Positions 1 to 13,188 of a stretch of DNA of 64,000 nt are shown here, in pieces; the stretch's first letter is position 1, and each line of letters opens with the position of its first letter. A model generated the notes under the pieces. The model searched no databases and had not been told where the DNA came from. It saw only the letters and a list, made by a program, of their open reading frames with translations. The position numbers and the translations under genes are program-made. The DNA is from an uncultured Pseudomonadota bacterium (GTDB lineage Bacteria; Pseudomonadota; Gammaproteobacteria; Burkholderiales; JALYOK01): the NCBI GenBank assembly GCA_902826775.1, contig CADEHE010000001.1:310001-374000 (forward strand). The letters run 5' to 3'.

Positions 1-939
1 GCCGAGCACATCGGCAACACGCGGTGATAGAAATGTGTAGCGGCCATCGCGGTCAATTTCCCAAAGATATTCGGCGGCGGCAGCGGCGACATCGCGGAAA
101 CGCTGCTCGCCTTCTAGGCGAGCGCTCTCGGCCACTACCTCTCGCGTGACGTCGCGTCCTATGCCGCGATAACCTGTGAAAGTGCCGCTTTTGTCAAACA
201 AGGGGTCGCCGCTAACGCGGGCGTAAAGTACTGTCCCTTCGACGCTTAACCGCAGAAGCAAATCGCGGTACGGCCGGCGCCCAGCAAGATCGTCGCGGTG
301 TGCATCCCAGTTTGTGTGGATAGGGGTAAGCCCGGGTATATCCCAGCGAGTCTGGCCAAGCTTCAACGCTGATAGGAATCGCGCGCGCGTCTCGTGCGCA
401 CCGCCTAGAATCTTGGTGAAGCGAAAATCAGCATCTTGTTCCCAGTACCAATCGGACGACAACGACAACCATTGCTGCGCTGCCGCTTGCTGTTCGGGTT
501 CACCGACGACCTGGCGGGTGCTGCCGAGATCAGCGACCGTGCCGGCAATAAGATCAAGCGCCCCGGTTTTCTCGTCGGCGACCAGCCAGCAAGTTGCTGC
601 TACCCACACCCACTTGTCGGCTGCCGTACGCACGCGGAATTCGTGCTGGCAATGCGATAAGCTCAGGGTAAGCATCTCCCGGTAAAGTCTTCTGAGGGTC
701 GCACGATCCGCTGGATGCACTAAACGACGAAGCTCGCTTGCAGTTGTGACCATCGCCATGGGCTCAAGTCCAAGCATTGCGCTCCACTGCTCGCTCACGC
801 GCAGCACGCGCGTTCTCACTGAAAACTCCCAGACAGCTAGCCTCGCGCCGCCCTCGCTTGCAGGCGCCTCACGCAATGCAACGCTCGCGCGCTCAGCTCT
901 TAGCATGGGCGCCCCACCTACGCGAAATTCCGCAACCAT
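1..939 (-). CDS. Multi-PAS sensor/signalling protein, N-terminal part (cut by the window edge)
   Basis: The frame is open from an ATG at 939 to the window edge (313 codons). A strong ribosome-binding site (aggaggtggga) lies directly before the ATG and decides the start. The translation shows a first PAS-like segment at about residues 35-145 (LAVWEFSVRTRVLRVSEQWS, then VHPADR and EFRVRTA), a second at about 165-285 (WLSLSSDWYWEQDADFRFTK, ending GYRGIGRDVTRE) and the start of a third (EYLWEIDRDGRYTFLSPRVA). Repeated PAS modules of this kind usually precede a histidine kinase or GGDEF/EAL output domain, which would lie left of the window. There is no transmembrane segment in the visible part, so it is probably cytosolic. 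Ligand and output are unknown. Confidence 0.85.
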   Translation of the reverse strand, partial: MVAEFRVGGAPMLRAERASVALREAPASEGGARLAVWEFSVRTRVLRVSEQWSAMLGLEPMAMVTTASELRRLVHPADRATLRRLYREMLTLSLSHCQHEFRVRTAADKWVWVAATCWLVADEKTGALDLIAGTVADLGSTRQVVGEPEQQAAAQQWLSLSSDWYWEQDADFRFTKILGGAHETRARFLSALKLGQTRWDIPGLTPIHTNWDAHRDDLAGRRPYRDLLLRLSVEGTVLYARVSGDPLFDKSGTFTGYRGIGRDVTREVVAESARLEGEQRFRDVAAAAAEYLWEIDRDGRYTFLSPRVADVLG

Positions 940-1016
940 TCCCACCTCCTATTGCAGCGCAAAGTTTACGGAGGCCGGTCAGTTGCGTCTGTAGGAGGCG
1001 TGTGAAGATTTGTATA

Positions 1017-1043
1017 CCGCGTCAACGCGGCTCGGCACCGAGC
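1017..1043 (-). terminator. Two small hairpins downstream of glmS
   Basis: Two adjacent perfect stems, ccgcg/cgcgg and gctcg/cgagc, lie 20 bases after the glmS stop. No T-run follows on the minus strand, so this is only a possible terminator. Confidence 0.3.
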
Positions 1044-1063
1044 GGGTACAGTCTCATTAACTC

Positions 1064-2878
1064 TTACTCAACGGTGACCGATTTCGCTAGATTGCGCGGT
1101 TTGTCGACATCAGTCCCGCGGGCACAGGCGGTATGGTAAGCAAGTAACTGCAACGGCACGACATGTAGGATCGGGGATAGAGCACCGTAGTGTTCAGGCA
1201 TGCGGATGACGTGGATGCCTTCCGAGCTGGCAATATGGGTGTCTGCGTCCGCAAAAACATAAAGCTGTCCGCCGCGCGCGCGCACTTCTTGCATATTGGA
1301 CTTGAGTTTGTCGACCAACTCGTCGTTCGGCGCGATGGTTACCACTGGCATCTGATCTGTCACGAGCGCAAGCGGGCCGTGCTTGAGTTCGCCTGCAGGG
1401 TACGCCTCAGCGTGAATATAGGAGATTTCTTTCAGTTTAAGCGCGCCTTCGAGCGCAATCGGATAGTGCCGGCCGCGGCCGAGAAAGAGCGCATTTTCTT
1501 TGCGCGCAAATTCTTCCGCCCAGGCGATGATCTGCGGCTCCAGCGCCAGCACACTCTGCAGCGCTGCGGGAAGATGGCGCAAGTTCTTCAGCGCCGCAGC
1601 CTCGCGCTCGGCACTTAAGGCACCGCGCAGTTTCGCCAAGGTGAGAGTGAGCAGGTAAAGGGCGGTAAGCTGGGTCGTGAAGGCCTTGGTCGATGCGACG
1701 CCAATTTCGACGCCGGCGCGCGTCAAGTAACTGAGTTTGGTCAGGCGCACCATGGCGCTCGTGGCCACGTTGCAGATAGCAAGCGTGTGCTGCATGCCGA
1801 GCGACTGGGCGTGCTTCAGCGCTGCCAGCGTGTCGGCGGTTTCGCCGGACTGAGAAATAACGACAACCAGTGTATTTGGATTGGGCACGCTTTCGCGGTA
1901 GCGATACTCGCTTGCAATCTCGACCTGCGTCGGCAGCTTAGCGACCGCTTCCAGCCAGTACTTGGCCGTTAATCCAGAGTAGTAGCTGGTGCCGCAAGCG
2001 AGAATAAGCAGCGAGTCGACGCGCTTGAGGACGCTTTCAGCCTCGTCACCAAACAAGTCGGCGGCAATGCCTTCGACACCTTCAAGCGTGTCGGCTACTG
2101 CGCGCGGCTGCTCGAAGATTTCCTTCTGCATGAAGTGCCGATAGGGCCCCAGCTCCGCGGCGCCGGTATGCGCGTGCACGACGCGCACTTCCCGCTCTGC
2201 CGCTTGGTCGTTCCTGTCTGTGATGACGTAGCGCTCGCGCTGCAAATCGACGACATCGCCTTCTTCTAAATAAATGATGCGATTGGTCGTCCCAGCCAGT
2301 GCCATCGCATCCGAGGCGAGAAAGTTCTCCCGCTCGCCGAGACCCACGACGAGCGGGCTGCCAAAGCGCGCGCCGACCACGCGCTGCGGCTCGTCCTTAC
2401 AGAATACAGCGATGGCGTAAGCGCCGTGCAAGCGTTTTACTGCGCGCTGCACGGTGCGGAACAGGTCGCCGTCATACAGATGATGGATGAGGTGAGCGAC
2501 TACTTCGGTGTCGGTTTGGCTTTCGAATTGAAAGCCGACGCTCTTTAATTCGCTGCGGATCTCTTCGTAGTTCTCGATAATACCGTTGTGTACCAAGGCG
2601 ATTTTCTCGCGCGAGAAATGCGGGTGGGCGTTGGCTGTGACCGGGGCACCATGCGTCGCCCAGCGCGTGTGCGAAATGCCGACTACGCCCGAGAGCTTCG
2701 TTTCCTGCACTTGCTTATCGAGTTCGGCCACGCGCGCGACGCTGCGCGCTCGTTTCAAGCCGTCGTCATAGACAGCGACTCCGCAAGAGTCGTAACCGCG
2801 ATATTCCAGGCGCTTCAGTCCTTCTATTAGGATCGGAACTATGTTGCGCTGGGACACAGCGCCTACGATGCCGCACAT
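1064..2878 (-). CDS. glmS: Glutamine--fructose-6-phosphate aminotransferase (isomerizing)
   Basis: GlmS makes glucosamine-6-phosphate from fructose-6-phosphate and glutamine, the first step toward UDP-GlcNAc for cell wall and LPS. The 604-residue protein begins MCGIVGA, so Cys2 is the N-terminal amidotransferase nucleophile. The glutaminase domain covers about residues 1-220. Two SIS sugar-isomerase domains follow, with LACGTSYYS and SQSGETADT near 300-350, and the conserved C-terminus [13 protein letters not shown] is intact. Length matches the family (E. coli 609). It lies 131 bases downstream of glmU on the same strand, so the two UDP-GlcNAc genes are probably co-transcribed. No glmS ribozyme-like leader is apparent. 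Confidence 0.97.
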   Translation of the reverse strand: MCGIVGAVSQRNIVPILIEGLKRLEYRGYDSCGVAVYDDGLKRARSVARVAELDKQVQETKLSGVVGISHTRWATHGAPVTANAHPHFSREKIALVHNGIIENYEEIRSELKSVGFQFESQTDTEVVAHLIHHLYDGDLFRTVQRAVKRLHGAYAIAVFCKDEPQRVVGARFGSPLVVGLGERENFLASDAMALAGTTNRIIYLEEGDVVDLQRERYVITDRNDQAAEREVRVVHAHTGAAELGPYRHFMQKEIFEQPRAVADTLEGVEGIAADLFGDEAESVLKRVDSLLILACGTSYYSGLTAKYWLEAVAKLPTQVEIASEYRYRESVPNPNTLVVVISQSGETADTLAALKHAQSLGMQHTLAICNVATSAMVRLTKLSYLTRAGVEIGVASTKAFTTQLTALYLLTLTLAKLRGALSAEREAAALKNLRHLPAALQSVLALEPQIIAWAEEFARKENALFLGRGRHYPIALEGALKLKEISYIHAEAYPAGELKHGPLALVTDQMPVVTIAPNDELVDKLKSNMQEVRARGGQLYVFADADTHIASSEGIHVIRMPEHYGALSPILHVVPLQLLAYHTACARGTDVDKPRNLAKSVTVE

Positions 2879-3009
2879 GAGAATTCCTCGGTGATACCTA
2901 TTGAGTGTGTTGGCGCCCGCGCGCTCGCTTCGAACACGGCGGGTGGAGGGGCAAATGGGCAGATGCGTGAAGGGGCGCGCAGCTCGCGGAGTGTATCCGG
3001 TTCACAGTC

Positions 3010-4407
3010 TTACCTTTCACCCTTCGCTTTCTTCACCGGCCGCTTCCAACCCGCAAGCGTTGTCTGCTTCGCGCGCGAGATGGTCAGTTCCCCCGGGGGC
3101 GCATCTTTTGTCAGCGTCGTGCCGGCACCAAGTGTCGCGCCTTTGCCAACGGTGACTGGTGCCACTAGTTGCGTATCCGAGCCGATGAAGGCTTCATCTT
3201 CGATGATCGTGCGGTGCTTGTTGGCTCCGTCGTAGTTGCAGGTGATGGTTCCAGCACCGATGTTGACCTTCTTGCCGACGGTAGCATCACCGATATAAGC
3301 CAGGTGGTTCGCTTTCGAATGCGAATCGAACTCGCTGTTCTTGATCTCGACGAAGTTGCCGATGTGCACGTCTTCGCCCAGCTTGGTGCCGGGGCGCAGG
3401 CGCGCATAAGGGCCAATACGCGCGTTCGCGCCCACTACGGCCTCTTCAAGGTGACAAAATGGGTGGATCTGCGCGCCAGCGGCGACGCGCACGTTCTTCA
3501 GCACGCAGTTAGCGCCGACGCTGGCGCCGTCTTCGAGCTGCACGTCGCCTTCGAACACACAATTGATGTCGATCACCACATCGCGGCCGCATTTTAGGGT
3601 GCCGCGAATATCGATACGCGCTGGGTCGGCAAGGCTAACCCCTTGCTCCAGCAAACGCGTGGCTTGCTCGCGCTGAAAGATGCGCTCGAGCTGAGACAGC
3701 TCGACTTTGCTGTTCACTCCGGCGCTTTCCCACTCGCTTGCCGGCTGCGCCGAGTTGACCGGCACAGCTGCAGCAACAGCCAACTTAATCACATCGGTGA
3801 GGTAGTACTCTTGCTGTGCGTTGTTATTCTCGAGTTTGCCGAGCCAGCTTGCCAGCCGCCGTGTCGGCAGCGCCATAATGCCGGTGTTAACTTCGCGAAT
3901 GCGGCGTTGCTCGTCATTCGCGTCTTTGTGCTCGACGATGCCGGTCAGTTTTCCCTGCGTATCGCGCACGATGCGGCCGTAACCGGAAGGATCCGCCAGT
4001 TCCACAGTCAGCACCGCCAGCGAACCGTCGCTGGCCGTTTCAATCAGGCGCTTGAGCGTATCAGCGCGCGTCAGCGGCACATCGCCGTAAAGCACCAGCG
4101 TCACATCGCCGCCTCCCAATTTAGGCAGCGCCTGCAGAAGCGCGTGCCCGGTTCCGAGTTGCGGCTCTTGCTTTGCCCAAGCGAGGTCGGCACTAGCGTA
4201 TTGCCCGTCACCGAAAGCTGTGCGCACGGCGTCTCCTCCGTGACCGTACACAACGCAGATCGACTGTGGGGCGAGCGTGCGCGCTGTGTCCAGCACGTGA
4301 GCCAGTAGCGCTTTGCCCGCCAGTGGGTGCAGCACCTTGGGCAGTGCAGAGTACATGCGCTTACCTTGACCTGCCGCTAAGACGACAACGTTTAGGCTAG
4401 CAGTCAT
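3010..4407 (-). CDS. glmU: Bifunctional UDP-N-acetylglucosamine pyrophosphorylase / glucosamine-1-phosphate N-acetyltransferase
   Basis: GlmU catalyses the last two steps of UDP-GlcNAc synthesis. The 465-residue protein has the nucleotidyltransferase motif LAAGQGKRM near the N-terminus, with VLYGDVPL around residue 105. A left-handed beta-helix acetyltransferase domain fills the second half, containing [19 protein letters not shown] and [13 protein letters not shown]. Both active-site regions are complete. It is followed by glmS (131-base gap) and preceded by a 287-base gap after atpC that has hairpins but no convincing promoter. Length is typical (E. coli 456). Confidence 0.97.
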   Translation of the reverse strand: MTASLNVVVLAAGQGKRMYSALPKVLHPLAGKALLAHVLDTARTLAPQSICVVYGHGGDAVRTAFGDGQYASADLAWAKQEPQLGTGHALLQALPKLGGGDVTLVLYGDVPLTRADTLKRLIETASDGSLAVLTVELADPSGYGRIVRDTQGKLTGIVEHKDANDEQRRIREVNTGIMALPTRRLASWLGKLENNNAQQEYYLTDVIKLAVAAAVPVNSAQPASEWESAGVNSKVELSQLERIFQREQATRLLEQGVSLADPARIDIRGTLKCGRDVVIDINCVFEGDVQLEDGASVGANCVLKNVRVAAGAQIHPFCHLEEAVVGANARIGPYARLRPGTKLGEDVHIGNFVEIKNSEFDSHSKANHLAYIGDATVGKKVNIGAGTITCNYDGANKHRTIIEDEAFIGSDTQLVAPVTVGKGATLGAGTTLTKDAPPGELTISRAKQTTLAGWKRPVKKAKGER

Positions 4408-4642
4408 GCGCGGGAAACTGAGTAGTTTGGGTTTGTGGAGGGCAAGGAAGCGTCTTCGCCACCAATTTGGTGTAGGCGGTATAGCTAATTGTACCGCTGC
4501 CCGCTAGCGCGTTCCGAATCCTATACTCGGCACCCTATTCTCTGGTGCGCGATTGAATAAAGATGAAAACGGGCGGTAGTCCATGCTGTATACCGAGAAG
4601 CTCAGCTAGCGTTGCCGATTCAATCCAATCGAAGTCGAGCAG

Positions 4643-4699
4643 GTGCAACGGACTCGGTTGCACGGCACCGCTGAGTTGAGTACCGCGCCTCGACTCAAC
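4643..4699 (-). terminator. Hairpins at the end of the ATP synthase operon
   Basis: Two inverted repeats sit at and after the atpC stop: gttgagt/actcaac (4675-4681 with 4693-4699, covering the stop codon) and gtgcaac/gttgcac (4643-4649 with 4657-4663). Neither is followed by a clear T-run, so they may stabilise the transcript end rather than terminate. The rest of the 4408-4694 gap shows nothing I can name. Confidence 0.35.
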
Positions 4700-5114
4700 G
4701 CTTGCGCAGCTTGCGGATGGCGGCCAGTTGCGCGGCGAGCATGGCCAGCTCGCCTTCGACAGTGGCGATTTCGGCCTTGTCCTTGGCGCTGCGGCGGGCT
4801 TCTTCAGCGCGCTTGAGCGCTTCGTTGGCTTTTGCCTCGTCGAGATCGTGACCGCGAATGGCCGTATCGGCCAACACTGTCACCATGGTGGGCTGCACTT
4901 CGAGAATGCCGCCAGCCACGAACACCAATTCTTCGTCCGCCTGTCCTGGAACCTTGATGCGCACCGCGCCAGGCTTGATGCGCGTGATGAGCGGCGTGTG
5001 GCGCGGATAGATGCCGAGTTCGCCGGCTTCACCGGGCAGGGCAACGAACTCCGCCTCCCCCGAGAAGATCTGCTGTTCGGCGCTGACGACGTCGACGTGG
5101 ATAGTTGCAGCCAT
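4695..5114 (-). CDS. atpC: ATP synthase F1 subunit epsilon
   Basis: Epsilon is part of the central stalk and an inhibitor of F1. The 139-residue protein has the N-terminal beta-sandwich ([39 protein letters not shown]) and a C-terminal helical hairpin rich in Ala, Lys and Glu. It is the last gene of the atp operon, 20 bases after atpD. Length matches E. coli (139). Confidence 0.97.
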   Translation of the reverse strand: MAATIHVDVVSAEQQIFSGEAEFVALPGEAGELGIYPRHTPLITRIKPGAVRIKVPGQADEELVFVAGGILEVQPTMVTVLADTAIRGHDLDEAKANEALKRAEEARRSAKDKAEIATVEGELAMLAAQLAAIRKLRKR

Positions 5115-5134
5115 GAGAAATCCTAGTGAATGCT

Positions 5135-6595
<1,461 letters not shown>

Positions 6596-6604
6596 TCAGT
6601 GACT

Positions 6605-7468
6605 CTAAACGGCTGCCGCGCCGCCGACGATCTCGGACAGCTCTTTGGTAATGCCTGCTTGGCGCGCCTTGTTGTAGATCAACGTCAGCTCGCCGATAAC
6701 GTTCTTCGCGTTGTCGCTGGCGGCTTTCATCGCCACCATGCGCGCGGATTGCTCGGATGCCATGTTCTCGGTCAGCGCTTGATAGATGATCGCTTCGATG
6801 TAGCGCGTGAGCGTCTGCTCGAGTACGACTTTGGCCTCCGGCTCATAGATGTAGTCCCATGAACCGGTGGGGACACCCAACTTTTCGCCGGACAGCGGCA
6901 GCAGTTGCTCGATCACCGGCTCCTGCTTCATGGTGTTGATGAAGCGCGTGTAGCACAGCAGCAAGCGGTCGAATCGATCGTTGATGTAGCCGTCGAGCAT
7001 CACTTTCACCGAACCGATCAGCTTGTCCATCTGCGGGCGGTCGCCGAGGCCTGTGACGTTGGAGACGATGTTCGCACCCAAGCGCTGCATGAAGCCCAAG
7101 CCCTTATTGCCGATGCAGCACACGTCGTACTGCTCGCCTTCGGCTTCCCACTTCTTAATCTCGTTCAGCGCCAAGCGCAGCGCGTTGGTATTCAGGCCGC
7201 CGCACAAACCCTTGTCGGTGGTAACGATGATCAGGCCGACGCGCTTGACGGTATCGCGCTCAACCAAGAACGGATGCCGATACTCGGGATTGGCGTGCGA
7301 AATGTGGGCGGCAACGTTGCGGATTTTTTCGCCATAGGGACGCGCCGCGCGCATGCGCTCTTGCGCCTTGCGCATTTTGGAGGCCGCCACCATTTCCATC
7401 GCCTTGGTGATCTTGCGCGTGTTTTGCACGCTCTTGATCTTGGTGCGGATTTCTTTGCTGCCCGGCAT
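6605..7468 (-). CDS. atpG: ATP synthase F1 subunit gamma
   Basis: Gamma is the rotor shaft of F1. At 287 residues it equals the E. coli length. The N-terminal helix [20 protein letters not shown] and the conserved C-terminus ([20 protein letters not shown], then [16 protein letters not shown]) are intact. It starts 18 bases after atpA. Confidence 0.97.
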   Translation of the reverse strand: MPGSKEIRTKIKSVQNTRKITKAMEMVAASKMRKAQERMRAARPYGEKIRNVAAHISHANPEYRHPFLVERDTVKRVGLIIVTTDKGLCGGLNTNALRLALNEIKKWEAEGEQYDVCCIGNKGLGFMQRLGANIVSNVTGLGDRPQMDKLIGSVKVMLDGYINDRFDRLLLCYTRFINTMKQEPVIEQLLPLSGEKLGVPTGSWDYIYEPEAKVVLEQTLTRYIEAIIYQALTENMASEQSARMVAMKAASDNAKNVIGELTLIYNKARQAGITKELSEIVGGAAAV

Positions 7469-7486
7469 GAGTCTACTCCGTGGCCT

Positions 7487-9037
7487 TTAGTAGGAGCCGC
7501 TCTTCTTGAAATCTTGAATGGCGGCGTGCAGCGCCTTCTCGTCGTCGCCGGACAGATTCTTTTCCGACTCCATCTTGTTGGCGAGCGCGGCGTACTTGGA
7601 TTTCATGAAATCGCGCAAAGCGCGCTCGAAGGGCAACGCTTTCTTAACGTCCACATCGTCCATGTAATTGTTGTTGACGGCGAACAGCGTCAGCGCCATT
7701 TCCCACACCGCCATCGGTTGGTACTGCGCCTGCTTCATCAACTCCGTCACCATGCGGCCGCGCTCCAACTGCTTGCGCGTGGCATCGTCCAAATCCGACG
7801 CGAACTGTGCGAACGCCGCCAACTCACGATACTGCGCGAGCGACAAGCGCACGCCGGCACCGGTATCTTTGCGCTTCATGATCTTGGTTTGCGCCGCACC
7901 ACCCACGCGCGAGACTGAAACGCCCGCGTTAATCGCGGGACGGATACCGGCGTTGAACAAATCCGTCTCCAAGAAGATCTGGCCGTCGGTAATGGAAATC
8001 ACGTTGGTCGGCACGAACGCGGACACGTCGCCTGCCTGTGTCTCAATCACGGGCAGCGCGGTGAGCGATCCCGTTTTCCCTTTCACTGCCCCGTTGGTAA
8101 AGCGCTCCACCCATTCTTCACTGCAACGCGCGGCGCGCTCCAACAAGCGCGAGTGGAGATAAAACACGTCGCCCGGATACGCTTCGCGGCCCGGCGGGCG
8201 GCGCAGCAGCAGGGAGATTTGGCGATACGCCCACGCTTGCTTAGTCAAATCGTCGTAAATGATGAGCGCGTCTTGGCCGCGATCGCGGAAGTACTCTCCC
8301 ATCGTGCAACCGGAGTATGCCGCGATATATTGCATGGCAGCTGATTCGGAGGCCGATGCTGCCACCACTATAGTGTACGCCATGGCGCCGAACTCTTCCA
8401 ATTTGCGCACCACGTTGGCAATTGTCGAAGCCTTCTGCCCGATTGCGACGTACACGCAAATCAGATCTTTGCCTTTTTGGTTGATGATGGTGTCGACCGC
8501 CACCGCCGTCTTACCGGTCTGGCGATCGCCGATGATCAACTCGCGCTGCCCGCGCCCGACCGGCACCATGGCGTCGATGGACTTCAGTCCGGTTTGCACC
8601 GGCTGCGACACCGACTTACGCCAAATCACGCCCGGGGCGACTTTCTCGATCACATCGCTTTCTTTGGCATTGATCGGACCCTTGCCGTCGATCGGTTGAC
8701 CGAGCGAATTGACCACGCGGCCGATCAACTCTGGGCCAACCGGCACCGAAAGAATCTTGCCCGTGCATTTGACGGTGTCGCCCTCGGAGATGTGCTCGTA
8801 CGCGCCCAATACCACCGCGCCGACCGAGTCGCGCTCCAAGTTCATCGCCAAACCGAAGGTGTTGCCGGGGAACTCCAACATTTCGCCCTGCATCACGTCC
8901 GACAAGCCGTGGATGCGGCAAATGCCGTCCGTCACGGTGACGACCGTGCCTTGCGTGCGCACGTCGGCGGACAGCGCCAGGCCTTGGATCTTGGTGCGAA
9001 TCAGTTCGCTGATTTCGGAGGGGTTGAGCTGTTGCAT
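7487..9037 (-). CDS. atpA: ATP synthase F1 subunit alpha
   Basis: Alpha is the regulatory nucleotide-binding subunit of F1. The 516-residue protein has the P-loop [13 protein letters not shown] and the family signature region ending [17 protein letters not shown]. The N-terminus ([18 protein letters not shown]) contacts the delta stalk. It sits between atpH (62-base gap) and atpG. Length is normal (E. coli 513). Confidence 0.98.
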   Translation of the reverse strand: MQQLNPSEISELIRTKIQGLALSADVRTQGTVVTVTDGICRIHGLSDVMQGEMLEFPGNTFGLAMNLERDSVGAVVLGAYEHISEGDTVKCTGKILSVPVGPELIGRVVNSLGQPIDGKGPINAKESDVIEKVAPGVIWRKSVSQPVQTGLKSIDAMVPVGRGQRELIIGDRQTGKTAVAVDTIINQKGKDLICVYVAIGQKASTIANVVRKLEEFGAMAYTIVVAASASESAAMQYIAAYSGCTMGEYFRDRGQDALIIYDDLTKQAWAYRQISLLLRRPPGREAYPGDVFYLHSRLLERAARCSEEWVERFTNGAVKGKTGSLTALPVIETQAGDVSAFVPTNVISITDGQIFLETDLFNAGIRPAINAGVSVSRVGGAAQTKIMKRKDTGAGVRLSLAQYRELAAFAQFASDLDDATRKQLERGRMVTELMKQAQYQPMAVWEMALTLFAVNNNYMDDVDVKKALPFERALRDFMKSKYAALANKMESEKNLSGDDEKALHAAIQDFKKSGSY

Positions 9038-9099
9038 ACGCTTCCTAGAAATCTAATGGTGATGTATTGGAAAAATGGACAAGTGTGCGCCGCGCAGAT

Positions 9100-9636
9100 T
9101 TATGAAACCAGCGCCGCGCGCAGCGCAGCCAACTTGCCGCGCACCGAGCCGTCGATGACTTCGTCGCCGATAGCAATCTTGACGCCACCGATCAGCTCTT
9201 TGTCGACGCTGACGGTGGGGTTTACTTTGCGTTTGTACTTCGATTCAAGGTGACCGACCAAATTGCCGAGCTGGAACTCTTCCAGCGCATGTGCCGAGGT
9301 AATTTGCACGTCCAACACACCCTCGCGCTGATGCTTTGCCTGCTCGAACAAATCGCGAATTTCCGGCAACAGCGCCAAGCGATTGTTGTCCGCCAACACT
9401 TGCACGAAACTCTTGGCGTCGGCGGAAAGGTTATCGCCCAGCATCGAGACGAACACTTCGGCCATGCGATTCGCGCTCAAATTCGGGTCGCGCATGCACG
9501 CCAACACTTGCTCGTTGGAGGCGACCAGCGCCATGCGGCTCAACGTTGCAGACCACGCCGGCAATGCGTTGGCTTTGTCGGCCAACTGGAAAACCGCTTC
9601 GGCGTAGGGGCGCGCGATGGTGGTCAGTTCGGCCAT
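9100..9636 (-). CDS. atpH: ATP synthase F1 subunit delta
   Basis: Delta joins F1 to the peripheral stalk. The 178-residue protein starts [19 protein letters not shown], the typical first helix, and ends with the conserved C-terminal part (VDKELIGGVKIAIGDEVIDG, then SVRGKLAALR). It overlaps the atpF stop by one base, suggesting translational coupling. Confidence 0.96.
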   Translation of the reverse strand: MAELTTIARPYAEAVFQLADKANALPAWSATLSRMALVASNEQVLACMRDPNLSANRMAEVFVSMLGDNLSADAKSFVQVLADNNRLALLPEIRDLFEQAKHQREGVLDVQITSAHALEEFQLGNLVGHLESKYKRKVNPTVSVDKELIGGVKIAIGDEVIDGSVRGKLAALRAALVS

Positions 9637-10106
9637 CAGAACTCGCGCTTTAACTGATCGAGCAAATCGGCGTGCGCCTTGGCATCGACTTCGCGGCGCA
9701 GAATTTTCTCCGCACCGGCCACAGCTAGCGCCGCGACTTGGTCGCGCAACTGCTCCTTGGCGCGCGAAGTCTCTTGCTGCGTTTCCGCCTTGGCGCCGGC
9801 AATGATGCGGTCGCCTTCGACTTTCGCGGCAGATTTGGCTTCCTCGACGATCTGCGCGGCGCGGCGCTCCGCCTGAGCGAGAATTTCGCCTGCACGGCTG
9901 CGCGCTTCCGCCAGCGCTTCGTTCGACTTGCGATCGGCGATGGCGAGCTCTTGCTTGCCCTTCTCGGCCGCAGCCAAACCATCAGCAACGCTCTTCTGGC
10001 GATCTTCGATCGCCTTCATTAGCGGTGGCCAAACAAACTTCCAGGAGAACCAGACGAAGATCGCGAACGCGATCATCTGGCCCAACATGGTCAGATTTAG
10101 ATTCAT
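9636..10106 (-). CDS. atpF: ATP synthase Fo subunit b
   Basis: Subunit b forms the peripheral stalk dimer. The 156-residue protein has one N-terminal membrane helix ([20 protein letters not shown]) followed by a long charged alpha-helix. Length equals E. coli (156). It lies between atpE and atpH in the standard order. Confidence 0.96.
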   Translation of the reverse strand: MNLNLTMLGQMIAFAIFVWFSWKFVWPPLMKAIEDRQKSVADGLAAAEKGKQELAIADRKSNEALAEARSRAGEILAQAERRAAQIVEEAKSAAKVEGDRIIAGAKAETQQETSRAKEQLRDQVAALAVAGAEKILRREVDAKAHADLLDQLKREF

Positions 10107-10155
10107 GACCGAACCTTCTTAATACTGGGTGAACTTAACGACCAGCGGATTGCGC

Positions 10156-10458
<303 letters not shown>

Positions 10459-10478
10459 TTAGAACGTTTCTAGGGTAA

Positions 10479-11288
<810 letters not shown>

Positions 11289-11669
11289 TTACGCTAGCGG
11301 TTTCTCTTTGACGATGAACGCCAGCGAGAACACCAACACTGTCACTATAAAGGTTAAGAAAAACGCCAGCGCCGCAACGCTTTTATACGTCGTCAGCACC
11401 ATCCAAATTTGCGTAACGATCAGAGCGATCTTGCTCGCTTCCGCCCGTATCATTGTTCTAAGCACAGCCCCCGGTGAGCGCGTGTCGCTGATGGAAACCA
11501 CCCATGCATACACGAGGTGCGCGACGATGTTAACCAAACCGCCGAGCAATGCGGACATGAACCCGCGTTCGCCGATCCAAATCCCCGCGACCACCGCGGC
11601 GGCGAGCGTTACATAGAGCTGCCAACGCAACACGGTCTGAACCGGCTTGCTCTTAAAATAGCTAACCAC
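11289..11669 (-). CDS. atpI: ATP synthase accessory subunit I
   Basis: AtpI is a small membrane protein thought to help assemble the c-ring. The 126-residue protein has four hydrophobic segments, including LYVTLAAAVVAGIWI and ALAFFLTFIVTVLVFSLAFI. It is the first gene of the atp operon, just downstream of the promoter at 11698-11727. Identification rests on position, size and topology more than on sequence motifs. Confidence 0.88.
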   Translation of the reverse strand: MVSYFKSKPVQTVLRWQLYVTLAAAVVAGIWIGERGFMSALLGGLVNIVAHLVYAWVVSISDTRSPGAVLRTMIRAEASKIALIVTQIWMVLTTYKSVAALAFFLTFIVTVLVFSLAFIVKEKPLA

Positions 11670-11697
11670 TGGGGACGCGCCGCGAGCAAACCGACGG

Positions 11698-11727
11698 ATT
11701 TTAGCGAGAATTAGTGCGGCGCGTCAA
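11698..11727 (-). promoter_or_regulatory. Sigma-70 promoter of the atp operon
   Basis: On the minus strand a -35 box TTGACG (11722-11727) and a -10 box TAAAAT (11698-11703) are separated by 18 bases. The pair lies in the 73-base gap between the parB stop and the atpI start, leaving a leader of roughly 20 bases. Confidence 0.7.
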
Positions 11728-11742
11728 ACTTGCCGCTTCTGT

Positions 11743-12606
11743 CTATTTGCGCAGCTTTGCCAGTATCGCATCCAATTGCTCAAAGCTGCGATAGCTCACT
11801 TCCAAACGCCCTTTGCCCTTGCCGCTGGCGCGGATCTGCACACGCGTGCCGAGCTTGTCGGAGAGCTCTTCTTCTAGGCGCGCGACATCGCGATCGACCG
11901 GCTTCGGCGCCTTGCCCTGCGGCTTGACCGGCACGTAGGCTTGACCGGCGCGGCGCTCCACCTCGCGCACCGACAAATCTTCATCGACGATTTGCAGCGC
12001 AAGCTGCTCTTGGCGCGGCGGCGCCAGCGCGAGCAGCGCGCGCGCGTGGCCCATTTCGATTTCGCCTTCGAGCAGCATTTCGCGCACGCGCGCGCTGAGA
12101 TTGAGCAAGCGCAGCAGATTGGTGACCGCGCTGCGCGAGCGCCCTACCGCCTGCGCAGCGGCTTCGTGCGTCATACTGAATTCTTCGATCAGCCGCTTGA
12201 TACCGGCCGCTTCTTCGAGCGGATTCAAATCCTCGCGCTGGATGTTTTCGATCAGCGCGACTTGCAGCGCGACGTGATCTTCGACTTCTTTGACAATGAC
12301 CGGCACATCGCTCAAGCCCGCCAATTGGGCCGCGCGCCAACGGCGCTCACCGGCGAGGATTTCGTAGTTGTCTGCCGCCACTGGGCGCACGACAATGGGC
12401 TGCAACAAGCCTTGCGTCTTGATCGAATCCGCCAACTGCTGCAGCGCCGCTTGATCCATGCGCGAGCGCGGCTGGTACTTGCCCGGTTTCAGTGCGGTGA
12501 CAGCGAGCGTGTTGGATGCGGCGGCGGCCGCCGCGGGTGCGGCCGCTTCATCGTCGCCCGCAAGGAGCGCCGAAAGACCGCGGCCGAGTGCTTTGGGTTT
12601 AGCCAT
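11743..12606 (-). CDS. parB: Chromosome-partitioning protein ParB (parS-binding CTPase)
   Basis: ParB loads on parS and spreads as a CTP-dependent clamp to segregate the origin region. The 287-residue protein begins with the common MAKPKALGRGLSALL. The N-terminal CTPase domain carries GERRWRAAQLAG at about residues 86-97. A helix-turn-helix domain follows (MTHEAAAQAVGRSRSAVTNL) and a C-terminal dimerisation domain closes the protein. Two parS-like sites lie about 4.3 kb away at 16876-16929. Unusually, a separate gene (12613-13188) stands between it and parA. The parB start is 6 bases after that gene's stop. Confidence 0.96.
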   Translation of the reverse strand: MAKPKALGRGLSALLAGDDEAAAPAAAAAASNTLAVTALKPGKYQPRSRMDQAALQQLADSIKTQGLLQPIVVRPVAADNYEILAGERRWRAAQLAGLSDVPVIVKEVEDHVALQVALIENIQREDLNPLEEAAGIKRLIEEFSMTHEAAAQAVGRSRSAVTNLLRLLNLSARVREMLLEGEIEMGHARALLALAPPRQEQLALQIVDEDLSVREVERRAGQAYVPVKPQGKAPKPVDRDVARLEEELSDKLGTRVQIRASGKGKGRLEVSYRSFEQLDAILAKLRK

Positions 12607-12612
12607 TTGAGA

Positions 12613-13188
12613 TTACGCCTCAGGGTTCGCGTGCGAGAGGGATCGACATTCTGCGCGCAGCTCCGAAACCAACTCCGGGTCGACGCGGCCGACAAAAACG
12701 TGCCCGGTAGATGTTCTCGCCAAAAAGCGCAAACTCCGAGATGTCCAGCACCAATGTGGCATCAACATCTTTCCTGCAAACTCTGATCTCCATTTCTTGG
12801 CGCCCTCGGCTAGCGGGACAAACCAATATGCCTCGTGATTGGGTTCTAAGTTTGCAGGCAGCGAACTACTCAGTGAAGCGTCAAACAGTTGCATGGCAAA
12901 CCGCTTTTTCGGCGATCGAACACGCCACCCAATCCAGATAACCCGAAATGCCGTTTGACCTACGTTGACTACAGAAAGCACCAAGTACTCGGGCGCGACA
13001 TCCACTCCTCGCTCGACGATCAATCTCACTCCCGCTGAGAGTTTTGCCTTTGGTCGACTAGTGTTTCCCGCCAACCAGAGCGAAACCACCACGGCCGCCA
13101 GCGTACCAGCTGCTGACAGCCAGTTTGCAAAGGAGTTGACGAAATCCCAATGGGATTTGTCGATACCAAGAAACGATGGCTCAGGCAT
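12613..13188 (-). CDS. Membrane-anchored protein of unknown function inserted between parA and parB
   Basis: I do not recognise a family with a known job. The 191-residue protein has one likely membrane helix at about residues 20-40 (FANWLSAAGTLAAVVVSLWL), followed by a 150-residue soluble part with beta-rich segments (EYLVLSVVNVGQTAFRVIWI). The N-terminal layout resembles small uncharacterised proteins often found in accessory DNA. Its ATG overlaps the last 8 bases of parA and its stop lies 6 bases before parB, so it is translated within the par operon. Whether it works in partitioning, perhaps as a membrane tether, or is a passenger cannot be decided here. Confidence 0.85.
   Translation of the reverse strand: MPEPSFLGIDKSHWDFVNSFANWLSAAGTLAAVVVSLWLAGNTSRPKAKLSAGVRLIVERGVDVAPEYLVLSVVNVGQTAFRVIWIGWRVRSPKKRFAMQLFDASLSSSLPANLEPNHEAYWFVPLAEGAKKWRSEFAGKMLMPHWCWTSRSLRFLARTSTGHVFVGRVDPELVSELRAECRSLSHANPEA

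Noticed and set aside
6905-7918. A 337-codon plus-strand frame
   Set aside because: It is antisense to atpG and atpA, a typical shadow in GC-rich coding sequence.
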